Of a DNA stretch of 64,000 nucleotides, positions 36,871 through 50,500 are shown piece by piece. Under the pieces are notes generated by a model. It was not told the origin of the DNA. It ran no database searches and was given only the letters and a program-made list of their open reading frames with translations. Both the position numbers and the translations under genes were made by a program. Each line of letters starts with the position of its first letter. Position 1 is the stretch's first letter. This DNA is from Megalopta genalis (taxonomy: Eukaryota > Arthropoda > Insecta > Hymenoptera > Halictidae). The stretch covers positions 2,605,001-2,669,000 of the forward strand of contig NC_135018.1 in NCBI RefSeq assembly GCF_051020955.1, in the 5' to 3' direction.

Positions 36871-39800
36871 ATGAACGTCACAAGCTATCGTTACTATAAG
36901 CTCAATTATGTTGTCCTGAAGTTTCTCAGGCTATGGAACACGGAGGCTACAACGCCGGAGATACTTGTGAGGCTGGCTATGCTTTATTGCTTCTTCATGT
37001 GCACAGTTCTTCAGGTAAATTCGAGAGATTCGATGTTCGATTAATTGCGATTATTATATTACTGCGGATTATTTCTTACGTAATACAATTTTCTGCGTTA
37101 CTTCTCGAGTTCTCTCTCTTCTTAACAGTTACAATAAATTAATAATAGTACGATTGCTTTTTGTTTCGCGCGACTGAAGGCACTGGGACAAAAAGATAGC
37201 ACGCTTGAAAATTAATGTAGTTTTTATTTATTTAACATTACAACCAAGATTTATTTATTTAACATTACAACGAAAATACCACTATAAACATACGCGAATG
37301 AAATAGAATTGTTAAAATTAAATATTGTTATGTATATTCATGTATAAATATTAATATAAAAATTATATATATATAAATATTAATATATTTATAAAATTAT
37401 GTTTAGCAATGAATTAGCGAATGATATTTAAAATGATTAACATTTTGTGACTCCTACTTTACATATATTAAGAGTCACCGTTATCTTTGACAAAGATTTA
37501 TAGAGTTTTTTTAATAGTTTCTTGCTCTAATTGTCCCCACTCATTCCTTGATTTATTGCTAAACATAATTTTCAGTTAAATATGCTATCATTTTGTCCCA
37601 CTGTATTTCCATAAAAATTCTTCTCTCTCAAATAAAATTGTTTAGACCGGCGAAATGCAATTCTGTATGTTTCTAGTGGTATTTTGCAAGATTCTATAAA
37701 AACAAAACCATAGTTGCAATGTTAAGTAAAAATTACATTAATATTAAAGTGTGCTATCCTGTTTATTGGTAACTAAATTATGATGTCGTTACTGTTAGGC
37801 ATTTCTGTATCAGGGATGTATTTACTGTATTAACTGATTTTATCTATTTTTTATTTATTATTTTTTTCATCTATTTATTTATTAAGTGATTTTATCTATT
37901 TTTTTATTTATTATTTTTTTCATCTATTTATTTATTAAATGATTTTATCTATTTTTTTATTTATTATTTTTTTCATCTATTTATTTCTTAAATGATTTTA
38001 TCTATTTTTTTATTTATTATTTTTTTCATCTATTTATTTATTTATTAAGTGATTTTATCTATTTTTTTATTTATTATTTTCTTCATCTATTTATTTATTT
38101 ATTAAGTGATTTATTATTAACACAATTTTAGGTGGCCGCATTGTGTATGACTAGATACAGTTTACAAGAGATATCTAAAACGTGGTTATTCATTAATGCC
38201 ACTATATCATTATTCAACAAATATCTAATGTTGTATGTTGAAATGAGAAAAGTAAGTTAACAGCAGCGAATACGCGATGTATATACAATAAAGTCTCCCT
38301 AATCGACGCTCCAAAATGTCCATTTTTCTGTACAATCTGAGCATCGATCAGGGAGAATTTGTTGCAATGCTTTATCTAACCGCTATATGTATTGTTCGTA
38401 ATACGAGATTTCTATTCGTTAGGTGAAGTTTTTGTTTGCACGCATCGAAGGTGACTGGAACGCATTGGAAAACATGGACGAGTACAGCGTGTTAAATAAG
38501 TACACCGTATTCAGCAAATTCTTGCTGAACGCTTATATATGTAAGAGAAAAATGAAAGCAGCGCCTCAAACCGAATGCTTTCTCGACGTTACAGTCGTTC
38601 CTCTATTAACCCTTTACACTCGAAACTATTTTAACTGTAAATATAAAATCATTTTTTTAACTTACAGTATTTTTATTTCATATGACAAAATGCATTTTAC
38701 GTACATGAAATTGACTTGTGGCGTCGCATCGCTCCGCCACTGCACATCCGCTACCTGAGAGCGCGGCGGCTAGCAAAGTGAAACATCTGCCTTCCCTTGT
38801 ACTCTAGCGAGTCCCGGACGAAACGTTTCCCCCTCTCTTCCCTGTTTTCCAAATGTGGCGTCATAACTGCGAAAAAGTACTATCCACGGCCGTTGTGACA
38901 GTCGAACAACGATCTAAAACAAGAAATATAAATAGGCAACTTTATTCAACTGTTACGTGAATAGTACTTTATACTTAAATTATATTAATTTATACTTAAT
39001 TATTATTATTATATATATAACATAATAATATATAATATTATATATATAATAATAATAATATTATAGATATAATAATAGTAATATAATATAATATAATATA
39101 TATAATAATATATATATATATATATATAAATTATATATATATTAATTATTAATTATATTAATTCATACTTAATTTATATATAGTATTTTTACCGTGAATA
39201 GTACTTTTTGGCGGTTATGACGCCATGTTTGGGAAACAGAGAGGGGGAAACGTTTCGTCCGAGACCTGCTAGAGGACTAGGAAGGCAGATGTGTTTTGCT
39301 TTGCTAGCCGCCGCGCTCAGATAGCGGGTGAGCAGTGGCGAGCGATGCGACGCCACAGACTCTTGGGGCCCACGCAACGGTTACACTCTTAACAATCTTT
39401 TGAATCTAAACTTTGTTAATATCAAAATTATCTCAAAACGTGATGTAACAAATTTTAGTGGTGCCTCGGAGTCACCACTCGAGTGCAAAGGGTTAAACTC
39501 GTGTTCATTAATCTACCGTTCGAAAATCACAGTATTCTCAGTACCATTTGGGGGAGCTCTAGTAACGTATGGATACACGCCGATCATTCTTGATATCGTG
39601 ATGCCGTTGAACGAATCACGTCCCCGAGAACTCATGATGTTAGCCGAATTTTTCGTCATCGATCCGGCTGAGCACTTCGTACCGATCAATATTTTTGTGT
39701 CTGTCGTTGCCGTCGTGGGAATTACGCTAATAATAGTTACCGATGGATCATACGTTATGTTTATAATGCACAACTGTGCCATGTTCAAAATAGCTGGGTA

Positions 39801-41200
39801 AGATTCTCCGTCTTGCAAACTGATGCCTAAATTCTATATGTTAAAAAATCCACTTTGCACTAATTACTAGTTGAAATGATTTTTTTTTAAGTCAATATTC
39901 CTCGCAGAAATCTCGGTTCATCTTTTTCTCTTCCATAATTTACTATATTGACCCTTCCATACTCCTCAAGAATAATGATGCGAGCGTCAACGAAAATATT
40001 AATTTTATCTCGAAAACAAAATATTTTACTTGCTCGAAAGAATGCAACGTTTTAAACATAAAACGTTCCATGTGTTCTAACAAATTTTTAAGATAATATT
40101 TCGAATGGTATTTTATTTTGACAAACACTGAAAATATTTGTGCCATAGTTCGGAGAGTATTTTATTTATTTTATTTATTATCATTATCGAATAAGATAAT
40201 TTTTATTTTTACTAGCACAAAATTTATTTCGACAATCTAAAACGAAGCATCTACTTTTCCTCTACGTTATAAGACAATAAATTCCATTTGTTTCTGCGTT
40301 CTATGTTACTCAAATAAAAGCTATTTTATTTTGTGTTTTTAATTATCAAAATAAAATATTTATTTCATAATTCACCTGTGGATAAGGTAAAACGTTCCTT
40401 GCAATTCGCTTAATTTTTATTTTAGATTAAAATTTACAGTCTATACTTCGTGCAACGAGAACTAGCATAAAATATAAACATAAAATATAGCATAAAAATA
40501 TATATAGCATAAAATATATATGTGAGCAACGCATGATCGAGCTAGGGCAATTTAACGGGCCACCCTCTGCATTCGAGGGTCCCCGACGAGGGTCCACTAA
40601 AATTCGTCCCTGAGCATCGTAGTCCAGCAGCCGCTTGCAATCGGCAATCACAACACCGATCACGTGAACGTTCTGTTTACATTTTGTGCCAGTTCTCGTT
40701 GAACGCATAATACACTCAAGAATCTTGCGATCTTACAAGCGAAACATTCTTCTCGTAGCTACCGTCTGCAACGCGCGGTCAGCACGAAAGAAAAATTTTT
40801 ATTTCGTACGAGATTCATCAACGCGGTGTTGACCCATCAAGGAGCTATTGCGTCAGTATGAAGAAACATTCGTTTATAAATTAATGTTTAAGAATCGTTC
40901 GGATTGAATCGTAAATAACTTCTAAATAATCATTCATTTTGGAAGGTTCGCTGATATCCAACAGGAAATATACTCGGTATACTCCTTTTTTTTCCTTGCA
41001 TCCGGTGTGAGCTGGATAATAATGACTATATATAGTGTGAGTAACTCGCCAATTATTTTTCAAAATATTTGCAACTTAATCGTTGTAATAATCGTCTACG
41101 GGCAATCCTCGTAAAATAAGGACAGCGATGCCTTTTCAGGGATAAATTTTAACAAGAATAGACTGAGCTTCGTTGTTATGAAGTATTATTTCTAATAAAA

Positions 41201-41263
<63 letters not shown>

Positions 41264-43403
41264 CGATCTTAGAGTACAATAGACATTCTTAGTGGTTAAT
41301 AGAATGTCAACGAATTTACTGTGTCGAAAATAATAATAGAATAGAGACTCCCTTATCCGAATATTTATTTTTACAATATTTTTCGGCACTCAAACGTTCT
41401 ATTATTTAAACGTTGCATTATTGAAATTTTATTTTATTATTATTATCACTTAGTAGAGAACTAGAATGAAATTATTCGATAATAGAATGTTTTGGCTGTT
41501 AGGTTATTATTTTTAAAAATCCTTCAGATAAAAGAGTCTAGTATCTAGATCATGTAGATGATCCTAATTTTTCTTTTACCCTTTATACTCTTTTGTTAAT
41601 TTTTAATTACCCTGTTATACGAGGATTATCTGTGCTTCGTATTTCAATGTTATGTGTACAGTATGGCAGCAATACTCGTTTATAGTACAGTGACATATCC
41701 TACAACATGGCTCGGAATTAACCAGCATGCAACGTGAGGATCGCGAGGGCCACGCCCACTGATTCCCGTCTCGCTCTCCGTGATCGCTTCTTTCGGCTCA
41801 GAGCAGCTCAGGCGGGTGTGCCTGTTGCTTTATATGCGTGCGTGTAGCATTGAGGCGACCAGCGGGGAGCGAGACGCGCGACGGGAGTCGGGAGGCGTGG
41901 CTCTCGCGCTCCTCGTGCTGCGTGCCGGTTAATTCCGAGCCCTGTCGTAGGATATATCACTGCAATATAATCGAGTATTGCAGCCATACATCTTTTGAAT
42001 AATATGTATAGATACGTAATTTTTACGATGAACGTTAATCGCGCCATTAACACGTTCCGTGCCGAGCTTTTTTTACTCGAATCTTCACACTTTGATATTT
42101 TACTAAAACTTGATGTATTACGTGCAATTATATATTAATTCTCGTACACATAACAACGTAACAAAAACTTATCAACGACCATTCTTGCGGTGGAAATTGA
42201 TTCTTCGGTTCTAAATTTCTTGTAAACAATTTGTTCAGTTCACTAAGTAAACATGCAAGCGTGTACCATCGATGGTACACGTGGCACGGAACGTGTTAAT
42301 ATCTGATCGATATAATTGTAAAGAGGGATTATGCACTTATGATACGTTACTGCTGTGATTCGGTGGCATGCACGTTTTTAATTCAGCATATTATATTTCT
42401 TCAGTTCTCTCAGGCTATAAGAGTGACGAAAAATATTTGGGACATTCTAGTAGCAGTTTATTCCTTAATTTTCCAATTCAGCTACCTATACTTCGGCAAC
42501 TTCATTTCGCAACAGTTGATTGACCATAGTTCCGAGATGTTTACAGTAACGTGCGTATTAAAACATTTTCTTCAAGCGACTCCGGTAATATTATCAGAAT
42601 TGTTTGCTTAATATGTTTGATGTTGGATTAATGTTAACCTAATGTTAGTTGTTGACAAGGCCCGAATAATCGTATCTCCTCTTCCCAAATCGTTCATATT
42701 TTTCTGCACAATCTGAGCGCGAATTAGGGGCGAAAAATTTGCTGTACACGTTGAGTAACAATTGGAGAGAATTTACTGTATATCGAGATTCTGACTAAAT
42801 CGGTTATGAAGAGCGAAAAAAACCGTGTAACTATTATAAGATATGTCTTTATTTTCTGGCTTTAATCGGTCTTGGTTTTACATCGTACGTAGTAAATTAA
42901 AATGTATTCGTTTTATTCACTAAATAAACGCGCAGATGAAGTTCATTTAATTCAATTTTATCGATCTCGTAATTATCAATTAATGATGTCGACATTAAAC
43001 AGTGTCAAACTGCTATTAAAAAATCGTTCGATCTAGATAGAAGCAATTACATTAGCACGTTACATGAACTTTCGAAGAAATGAATATTTTGTACGGAATT
43101 CTGAATTCTGTGAATTTTTGTAGATACGATACGCAGTGGTACTCGATGCCTGTGCCAGCACAGAAGCTAATCATTTTAATACTGAGAAGAAGCATGAAAT
43201 CTTGCATGGTCACGCTTGCGAAAATGTTTCAGCCCTCGTTCCTAGGTTTTACTACGGTAATGTACAAAAAAACGAGCACCCCGTTCACGTTTCATTCGTA
43301 CACGATTCAGTTGTTTTCCGAGATTTAATCGTCCGATTCCTTTCAGGTATGCAACATGTCGATGTCCTATTTGATGTTCTTGTATTCGATGCAAAGGGTC
43401 TGA
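36871..43403 (+). CDS. OR-5: odorant receptor, complete, 388 aa
   Basis: Intact insect odorant receptor. Exons: 36871-37014, 38132-38251, 38423-38540, 39533-39797, 40759-40851, 40946-41036, 42405-42550, 43124-43256, 43347-43403; 1167 coding bases. ATG 36871 opens MNVTSYRYYKLNY; the GLWP motif is replaced by RLWNTEAT. Exon 4 carries the conserved loop PLNESRPRELMMLAEFF with an N-glycosylation sequon and ends MFKIAG. Exon 5 (YRLQRAVSTK) is short at 93 bp, eight codons less than in OR-2 or OR-4, with donor GTCAGT. Exon 7 has GNFISQQLIDHSS, exon 8 QWYSMPVPAQK, and the last exon MSMSYLMFLYS. For exon 7 the acceptor at 42405 is preferred because it gives the family length of 146 bp. Introns 3 and 6 contain TTAA-type elements and a GC-rich fold-back element. 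Confidence 0.88.
37835..38110. repeat. About 52-bp T-rich minisatellite (OR-5 intron 1)
   Basis: Unit GATTTTATCTATTTTTTTAT plus TTATTATTTTTTTCATCTAT, about five copies, ending just before the exon 2 acceptor. Confidence 0.85.
38284..38364. mobile_element. Short M1 MITE deletion derivative (OR-5 intron 2)
   Basis: Both M1 ends (AAAGTCTCCCTAATCGACGC, GATCAGGGAGAATTTGTTG) in only about 80 bp; the core is deleted. Fills half of a 171-bp intron. Confidence 0.65.
38606..39496. mobile_element. PB-C TTAA-type MITE, intact (OR-5 intron 3)
   Basis: TTAA at both ends (38606-38609, 39493-39496), ends CCCTTTACACTCGA / TCGAGTGCAAAGGG. Long internal inverted arms (about 38724-38885 and 39198-39356, for example GGGGGAAACGTTTCGTCCGA) flank an AT array at 39000-39180. 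Confidence 0.75.
40427..40708 (-). other. Unidentified minus-strand open frame (OR-5 intron 4)
   Basis: 93-codon frame whose first 60 codons look more protein-like than the AT-rich surroundings (HVIGVVIADCKRLLDYDAQG). I do not recognise it; it may be a fragment of a transposon or retrogene, or chance. Confidence 0.2.
41199..41262. repeat. ATT trinucleotide microsatellite (OR-5 intron 6)
   Basis: About 21 perfect ATT units. Confidence 0.95.
41688..41962. mobile_element. GC1 fold-back element (OR-5 intron 6)
   Basis: Outer arms CAGTGACATATCCTACAACA / GTCGTAGGATATATCACTG; inner core 41709-41941 with CTCGGAATTAACC arms and GC-rich centre. Related core at 50272-50512. Confidence 0.7.
42047..42299. 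mobile_element. TTAA-type MITE (PB-E) in OR-5 intron 6
   Basis: TTAA ends with inverted CACGTTCCGTGCC / GGCACGGAACGTG; 253 bp; includes the palindrome GTACCATCGATGGTAC. Confidence 0.75.
42650..42777. mobile_element. M1 MITE half copy (OR-5 intron 7)
   Basis: CGAATAATCGTATCTCCTCT and CTGAGCGCGAATTAGG: right arm only. Confidence 0.6.
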
Positions 43404-43641
43404 ATTTTGAAACGTAGCATAAAAATGCTTCCTTCGGATTACAAATATTATTACTGTTCATGCCTTTCTGGATCTGATCCATGCACCACTCTACACTCAT
43501 CTTAACCATTCTTGCTAGAAGTTTACGCACACACCTATCAAGTCTGAAGCATTTAAGAAAGACACAAAGACTTTTAAATATTACACGAACGCCGAACAGA
43601 TTCGTTAAACTTACGAGATACATCATTTCAAGATGTCGCGG

Positions 43642-43858
43642 CACTGTAATGTCTCCCTAATTGACGCTCAGATTGTGCACAAAGGTGGACAATTTGGGAA
43701 GAGGAGATACGATTATTCGAACTTTGCACCTCGTTTTGATCATTGTTGACAATTGGTAACTATAAAAATGAGTTAGAAGGCTCGAATAATCGTATCTCCT
43801 CTTCCCAAATTGTCCATTTTTGTGTACGATCTGAGCGTCAATTAGGGAGACATTACTG
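43642..43858. mobile_element. M1 MITE, complete, cassette copy 1a
   Basis: Ends CTGTAATGTCTCCCTAATTG and GTCAATTAGGGAGACATTACTG. Followed after a 32-base spacer by another M1. Confidence 0.85.
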
Positions 43859-43892
43859 TACCGTTCGAGTGTTTACGGGAGTACGAGTAGTA

Positions 43893-44104
43893 CAGTAATG
43901 TCTCCCTTACTGACGCTCAGATTGTCCACTAAAATGGATAATTTGGCAAGATGTACGATTATTCGAGCCTTGCGGCTCGTTTTTATAATTGCGGACAATT
44001 TATAACTACAAAAATAAACCGCATGGCTCGAATAATCGTATCTCCTCTTTCCAAATTGTCCATTTTTGTGTACGATCTGAGCGTCAATTAGGGAGACATT
44101 ACTG
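43893..44104. mobile_element. M1 MITE, complete, cassette copy 1b
   Basis: TA-flanked; begins CAGTAATGTCTCCCTTACTG, with the diagnostic TCCACTAAAATGGATAATTT shared only with 48316-48530 (inverted). Confidence 0.85.
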
Positions 44105-44909
44105 TATTCGTTTTCACGCGAGTAGAAATTGCACAAAGAAATCGAGAGCACAATGTCCAGAAACACGCGCTGTACGATAAATTCGTTCTAATTGACGCTC
44201 AGATTGTGCAGCTCGTTTTTATAGTTGCGACAATCGGTAACTCGGATAAAAAGATTCGAAAACATTATATTTTATTCTGTTTTACATTCGAAACAATTTC
44301 AGTTTTTTCTTTCGCAAATATTTTTGTGTAGTGAACTAGTGAACTACTTCGTCTAACATCTAAAAAAACGTTCAAACAATTCGATTCAATCTCGAAAAAG
44401 ATATTTCGTTGTAAACAGCGTTTCAATATTATTGTGGAATTGAAACGAACTGCATGATACATACAAAATCCCCCCCAAAACTGTAAGAAATCTGATTAAG
44501 GATCTATACGTCGATTGTGTTAAAAAGTGAAAATAATTTGAAAATTGAAACACGATCAGTTGTACACTTACACAGTTTTCAGGTGAAAATAAATAATGCC
44601 AAACGAAATAATGTTTCCCTCTGACGACATTTTTTCCTGCGATGAAAATTTAGCGAGATATTGAAGATAGCAGTTTCAATTAATTAAGTTAATAAACAAG
44701 CTGTTTCTGACGAGTATACTCGTCGTACTCGTCACAGCTAACTGTTTAAAAACGATATATGTATATGTACTTTGATATTCTCTGTTAAATTATATGTTTC
44801 ATAAGAACGTTGCATTTAAACAAAGTACGAAGACAAACGCGAACGTATACATAGTATAATTACAGTAACTTAGATACTTCTCAAAGAGATTTCCAATTAT
44901 CTAATTGTT

Positions 44910-45055
44910 AATAATATTATTATAATATTAATAATATTATATAATTAATAATATTAATAATATTATATAATTAATAATATTAATAATATTATATAATTAA
45001 TAATATTAATAATATTATATAATTAATAATATTAATAATATTATATAATTAATAA
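44910..45055. repeat. 29-bp AT tandem repeat
   Basis: AATAATATTATATAATTAAT plus AATATTAAT, about five copies. Confidence 0.9.
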
Positions 45056-46607
45056 TCAACACGTTCGCTGTTCTCTGCAGCATGCATTATTAGAGTTGCA
45101 GTCAACGTTAGATGACGCTTATTTAATACATTTTCGAAATAAAATTTCTGTAATAAAAAAGAAAACGTATTAGTCAGTGCTAAAAGCAACTAAATTGGGA
45201 AAACAGATGAACAGGCAGATGATGTTTCTCTTGTGGCCGAGCATCAAAATGCAAGCTGAGAATTGTGAGACGAGGTAAAATAAGGTAAATAATCCTTAAA
45301 ATATTAAACCTCAGTTTCGTTCTATTAAACAATGCAAAACTATGTATGCACCATATTCAATTCAGAAACACGTCTCTTCTCTTGAAAACAATGACTGCCA
45401 GCATTTCGACAATAATTCGACCCATATTCCTCTGCTCAGCCTGCCATAAAAAGTAATAAATTAGGAGCACTTGATACAAACCGAATATCCGACTGTCTTT
45501 CAAAACGCTTAAGACCCGCGGCGGCAAACGGGTTAACGCTAGATTCACCGTGCACAAAAAAACAGCTGTTTCATATTAGTTTATAGAAGCCACAATTGCC
45601 GCATAAATTGACTAAATTAACGTATAAATTGAACAAATAACTCACGAATGTATCGTCACGATACGAACGATCGTAAATGAAAAAATTAGCGACCCGTCAT
45701 TTCGACGGCTTCAACTCCATAAATCTATTATTGTTAAACGATGCAGTTGATACTCACATTCCCAACGAATAATTGCAACGTTATGCACGATCTTCCTGCT
45801 TTTCGTTTAGCACTCTAGAGCAGCTATATGACGAGCGAGAGGCACAACAAGTGGCATCGCATCGGTAAAAGATCGACGACGCGGAACCCTCGAAACATAT
45901 AAAAATCGATATAAAACGATATAAAAATCTAAAAATCAGTCCGCTTAGAGAACGAACCTCGAGATACGCTCTCGCCGGATCTACTTCGCGACATCGATGC
46001 CTTCGATTTTAACTACTGCACGCGAGAGACCGACAAGACCGATGTAAACGGCGTGCACCGGAAGCGAACTGTTGCATGGTGCAGAGACGACGAACGAATG
46101 AACCGGCAGCCGAACCACCTCGCTTCCAACTTCGCGGGGTGAGCTGACATCTTTTTTCTTTTCTTTTTTTGTCTAAACAACAGTCGACGGTTCGCGTTTT
46201 CTCGCGATGGGAAACAGCACGCGGCGGCGGCGGGATCCTTCGACTACAAGAAAGGAAATAACGCTTCGGCAAAAATCCGGCGGTCGCACGGTTGCCTCGC
46301 ACCGTGTAATTTCCGGGGATTCGGACGTGACAATTGTCATTGCGGAGGGTAACTTTACAATGCCGCGATCGAATCGATAGCCGGCAAGCTGTAATCACGA
46401 CACTCGACGGTGACAACGGGGCGCGCGCCGCGATGTTTGGACTCGTTATTTATTCAAACGATGCTCGACGACGATTCTCGGCGGCGAACACACACACACG
46501 CGCGCATTCGTAAATTGCAGCGAATCAATTTGCGAGGGAAATCGCGGTAAGAAATCTTCGAAAGAGGCCGGCTCGCCGGCTTAGAAGCGATCCGGCTCTC
46601 GTCGACG

Positions 46608-47537
46608 ATGGACAATCTCGGCGATCATCACTATACGGTGATCAGGGTGCACCTGTCGTGCGTCGGCCTGTGGCCGTACGATCGAACATGGTTCGCTTTC
46701 GCGAGAAGGATGTTCTACATATTGCTCATAACGACCGCAATTGTGTTTCAAGTATGATAATAGAACGATTGTTATTTATCGATTCTGACACGGGTGACGG
46801 AAGCGTGGAGCAATTTCGTACGAGTTCGCGCGTTCGGACGACGCGAGGAGTAGCGACGGCGGTTGATCGATTTGATCGACGCGAGAACAATGGTTCGCGC
46901 GTGAACGCGCACTCGACGTGGAATATTTGCCGTCGTACCTTCGGAGAAATTGTTCAAACGTCTTTGACTTCGACGCGGAAATTTGGAGCAATGTCGCCTC
47001 GTTGATCGTATCTTGTGCTCCAATCGCTCCGTTTCTAATGCGACAACACCGATCGAATTATGCGAATCACGTATGGAAGAGAATTTGTGTGTCTGCTGAA
47101 ACGTTGTCTCTTTGTCGGTTGCAGGTGAAAGCGCTATTATATCATGAGAAATTGTACCATAATATTCTGGTCAACGCGCTGACGAATCTTATCTTCACTC
47201 TTATCGTTTTCATTAAACACATCGCATTTTTGAGGAACATCAAATACGTAAGTTGAAGTTCCATCGTTTAATTGGAGCGATATGTGTTTTTGTACCTTCT
47301 TTTCTGCACAGTTTACGCTTCTTCTTTTGTTTCGGTGATTGTAAATATGTTCCGTTGAAAATGTAAAACGAAGATCGGTAATTGGAACGTGTTTATCGTT
47401 TGTATTGAGTTTATTGCGTTCGATAATTTGTGAAGAACAAAATGATCGCAAAATATCGATCTTGAAATGTTTTGCTTGCAATTAATGTGTGTATAAATAA
47501 ATAATGTGTTATTGTTATATATTATTATATACGAACG

Positions 47538-47579
<42 letters not shown>

Positions 47580-50500
47580 GAATATATTAGGAATATTAGG
47601 AATATCAGGAGTAAATAATACATTATTTATTCCATTATATATAATACATTATTTATTCCGTTATAATAATAATAATAATACATTAATTATCATTTGACTC
47701 AAATAATATTTTTTCAATTTGTTTTTGCCCATTACGCTATTCGCGAAGATATATGAACTATAAAACTACAAATATTTGATCCGTCGATCGCAATAGGATG
47801 TCCGTCATTGATCCTAATTAGTAACAATCGAAACATATTCTTCCATTTTTTACGATTGTTGCAAGCAACCAAACTAAATATTCCTATCGCGAAGATTTAC
47901 TGTAAGAAACTTTACTAAAATAGAATTTGCCTGAATAATACAAGACACTCGTCGATAATATTTGTCAGATTTGTTGACAGATCTCTCGTCTAGCTGCAAT
48001 AATTACGCGTGTGAAATATATCCTTATCGACTAAGTTATTACGATGCTATAACATTTTCATTTCGGCTGTATCGCTGATTTATCGCGCTCGTGAAGCGCG
48101 CGAATCTACAAGGCACAATGGCCGACGATTTACCGGTTCCGAAGAAGATACGCGGCATAAATCCGTGTGCCTGTGCGCCACTTAAGCCACTGAGAGCTAT
48201 TGTATCTGAAAATTTCGGGCTTGCTTTACGATTCATTAATCACTCTGCTCCCATTATGCATCTTTAAGCTTTTATCATTTCGATCGCAATTGTCTCGACG
48301 CGCCGATTCCAGCTACAGTAATGTCTCTCCGATTGACGCCCAGATTGCGCACAAAAATGGACAATTTGGGAAGAGGAGATACGATTATTCGAGCCTTGCG
48401 GTTTATTTTTGTAGTTATAAATTGACCGCAATTATAAAAACGAGCCGCAAGGCTCGAATAATCGTATCTCCTCTTGCCAAATTATCCATTTTAGTGGACA
48501 ATCTGAGCGTCAGTAAGGGAGACATTACTGTACTGCTCGTAAACACTCGAACGGTACAGTAATGTCTCCCTAATTGACGCTAAGATTGTGCACAAAAATG
48601 GACAATTCGGGAAGAGGAGATACGATTGTTCGAGCCTTGTAGCTTGTTTTTATAGTTAATCTTTATATCTCCTCTTCCTAAATTGTCCATTTTTCTAGAC
48701 AATCTGAGCGTCAATTAGAGAGACATTACTGTATTTATTGTTTCCTTAGGTGAAGCTACTTCTGGATACAATACGCAGTGATTGGAGAGACATTAATGAC
48801 GAGCACGAGACAAAGATATTACTAGAAAGAGCTGGTCATGGTAAATTAGTGGCGGTGATTTTGTCGGGTAATTATCACGTGGAAAATATTATTCTCCTGC
48901 ATATTATACGATAATATATTGCATATATATATTATATTACTATATTATATTATATATATTATATATATTATATATATTACTATATATTATATTACTTATA
49001 TATATAAGTAGTACATTATACATGTATAATATATACTTATATTATATTACATGATAAAATTTGACACACTGTTTTATTGATACAGCCATCCTGCATATAG
49101 CGGTAATGAGTTTCATAATCTACACGACTTTAATAGCCGATTTTTTCACTTCCTCGATCTCCGACGAAAACGATTACATCGCGAATTCGCACATCAAATT
49201 GATGTACACCAAGAACGACGAGAAATATTACTTCATATCATCGTTGCACACGTACATTGCAATGGTGTTGAGCTCATGTGTTCTTTGCGGGACAGAGGGG
49301 ACAACGAGCATGTGCTGTTTTCACGGTTTAGCGATATACGAAATACTGAGGTACGATAGAATGATATTCATTTTCATATTTTTCGCGAAATTGCCGTAAA
49401 CTGAGACGAAACCGAGCGCACTGCTCGAAAATATTAACTTTATCGAACAAGTTTCTAATTCGGTGATTCTATTTTTGAACAGTCACCGCGTTCTAAACGC
49501 TTTCAACAATGACAAGACGAATATTACAGATCTGAAAGAAGACAGAAGAACTTTGGAAAAATTAATCGACATCGGAATACTCCATAAACATTTATTACGG
49601 TTTGTAAAAAAATGACTGTTCCGAAACATCGATTAGACACATCATTCGACCGCGGATCGTTGTGCAAACCCTTATTTTCATAAGTCATTTTACAAGAGCC
49701 AGGATTAAAGAAAAGATTCTTAATTCCACGTGGTAAACAGAAAATAAATACGCTATTGGATCCCATTAATTCATAAGTTTCCGGTATTTAAGAAATTTCT
49801 GCGTGCCATAAATGCACGACGATCCGCAATCTAGACATCATAGATTGATTTCTTTTTCTAAGTTTAATTCGTCACTCCTTTCTAATCCCATTTATTTATT
49901 ATCGCTCAGGTTTTGCAGTGTGTTCCAAAGCGCGATTATGTCAACCTATTTTATTCTGCTCTTTTTGACAGTAGGTTCTCTAACCTTGAACCTTCTGCGT
50001 GTAAGTTTGAATGTTCCAACGGGTGGACCAGTGTGGTCAATAAGTAAATGCTTCACCTTCGTTGCGAAAGACAGAAGCGGGACAGTGAATATTTATTTAG
50101 GCGACTAGTTTTTAACATGCAACCCATCTTTGCCGATCCACGAGAATCAGAGAACCAATTTAAAAAATTGTAACTGCAAAGTTCATACATGTCTTACGAT
50201 CATCCTCGAACGCTTTGTATTGTTCTAGTAATTGCATAGCAGCTTTCTCATTTCGTCTATACCAGGACTCGGAATTAACCTGCGCGCAGCACGAGGAGCG
50301 CTAGGGCCACGCCTCCCGCCTCCCGCCGCGCGTCTCGCTCCCCGCTAGACGCCTAAATGCTACACGCACGCATACGAAGCAACAGGCGCGCGCGCGCGCT
50401 TAAGGCGCTCCGCGCCGAAAGAGGCGGCCACGTGGAGCGAGAGACGCGTGACTGGAGTCAGGAGGCATGGCTCTCGCTCTCCTCGTGCTGCGCGCCGGTT

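Larger units (their letters stand above)
43404..46607. other. Spacer between OR-5 and OR-6
   Basis: No gene seen. Contains two adjacent M1 MITEs, a half M1 (about 44190-44235), a 29-bp AT tandem repeat (44910-45055) and a GC-rich 5' flank of OR-6 (45950-46600). A 135-residue minus-strand frame at 46009-46416 is arginine- and serine-rich, with no domain; I attribute it to GC content. Confidence 0.55.

Noticed and set aside
42414..42550. Alternative 137-bp start for OR-5 exon 7
   Set aside because: The acceptor before 42405 restores the family length of 146 bp and keeps frame.
46009..46416. 135-codon minus-strand frame upstream of OR-6
   Set aside because: Arg/Ser-rich product of a GC-rich flank; no recognisable domain.
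48118..48267. 49-codon frame MADDLPVPKK... in OR-6 intron 2
   Set aside because: Too short and unsupported to call a gene, though it starts with a plausible ATG.
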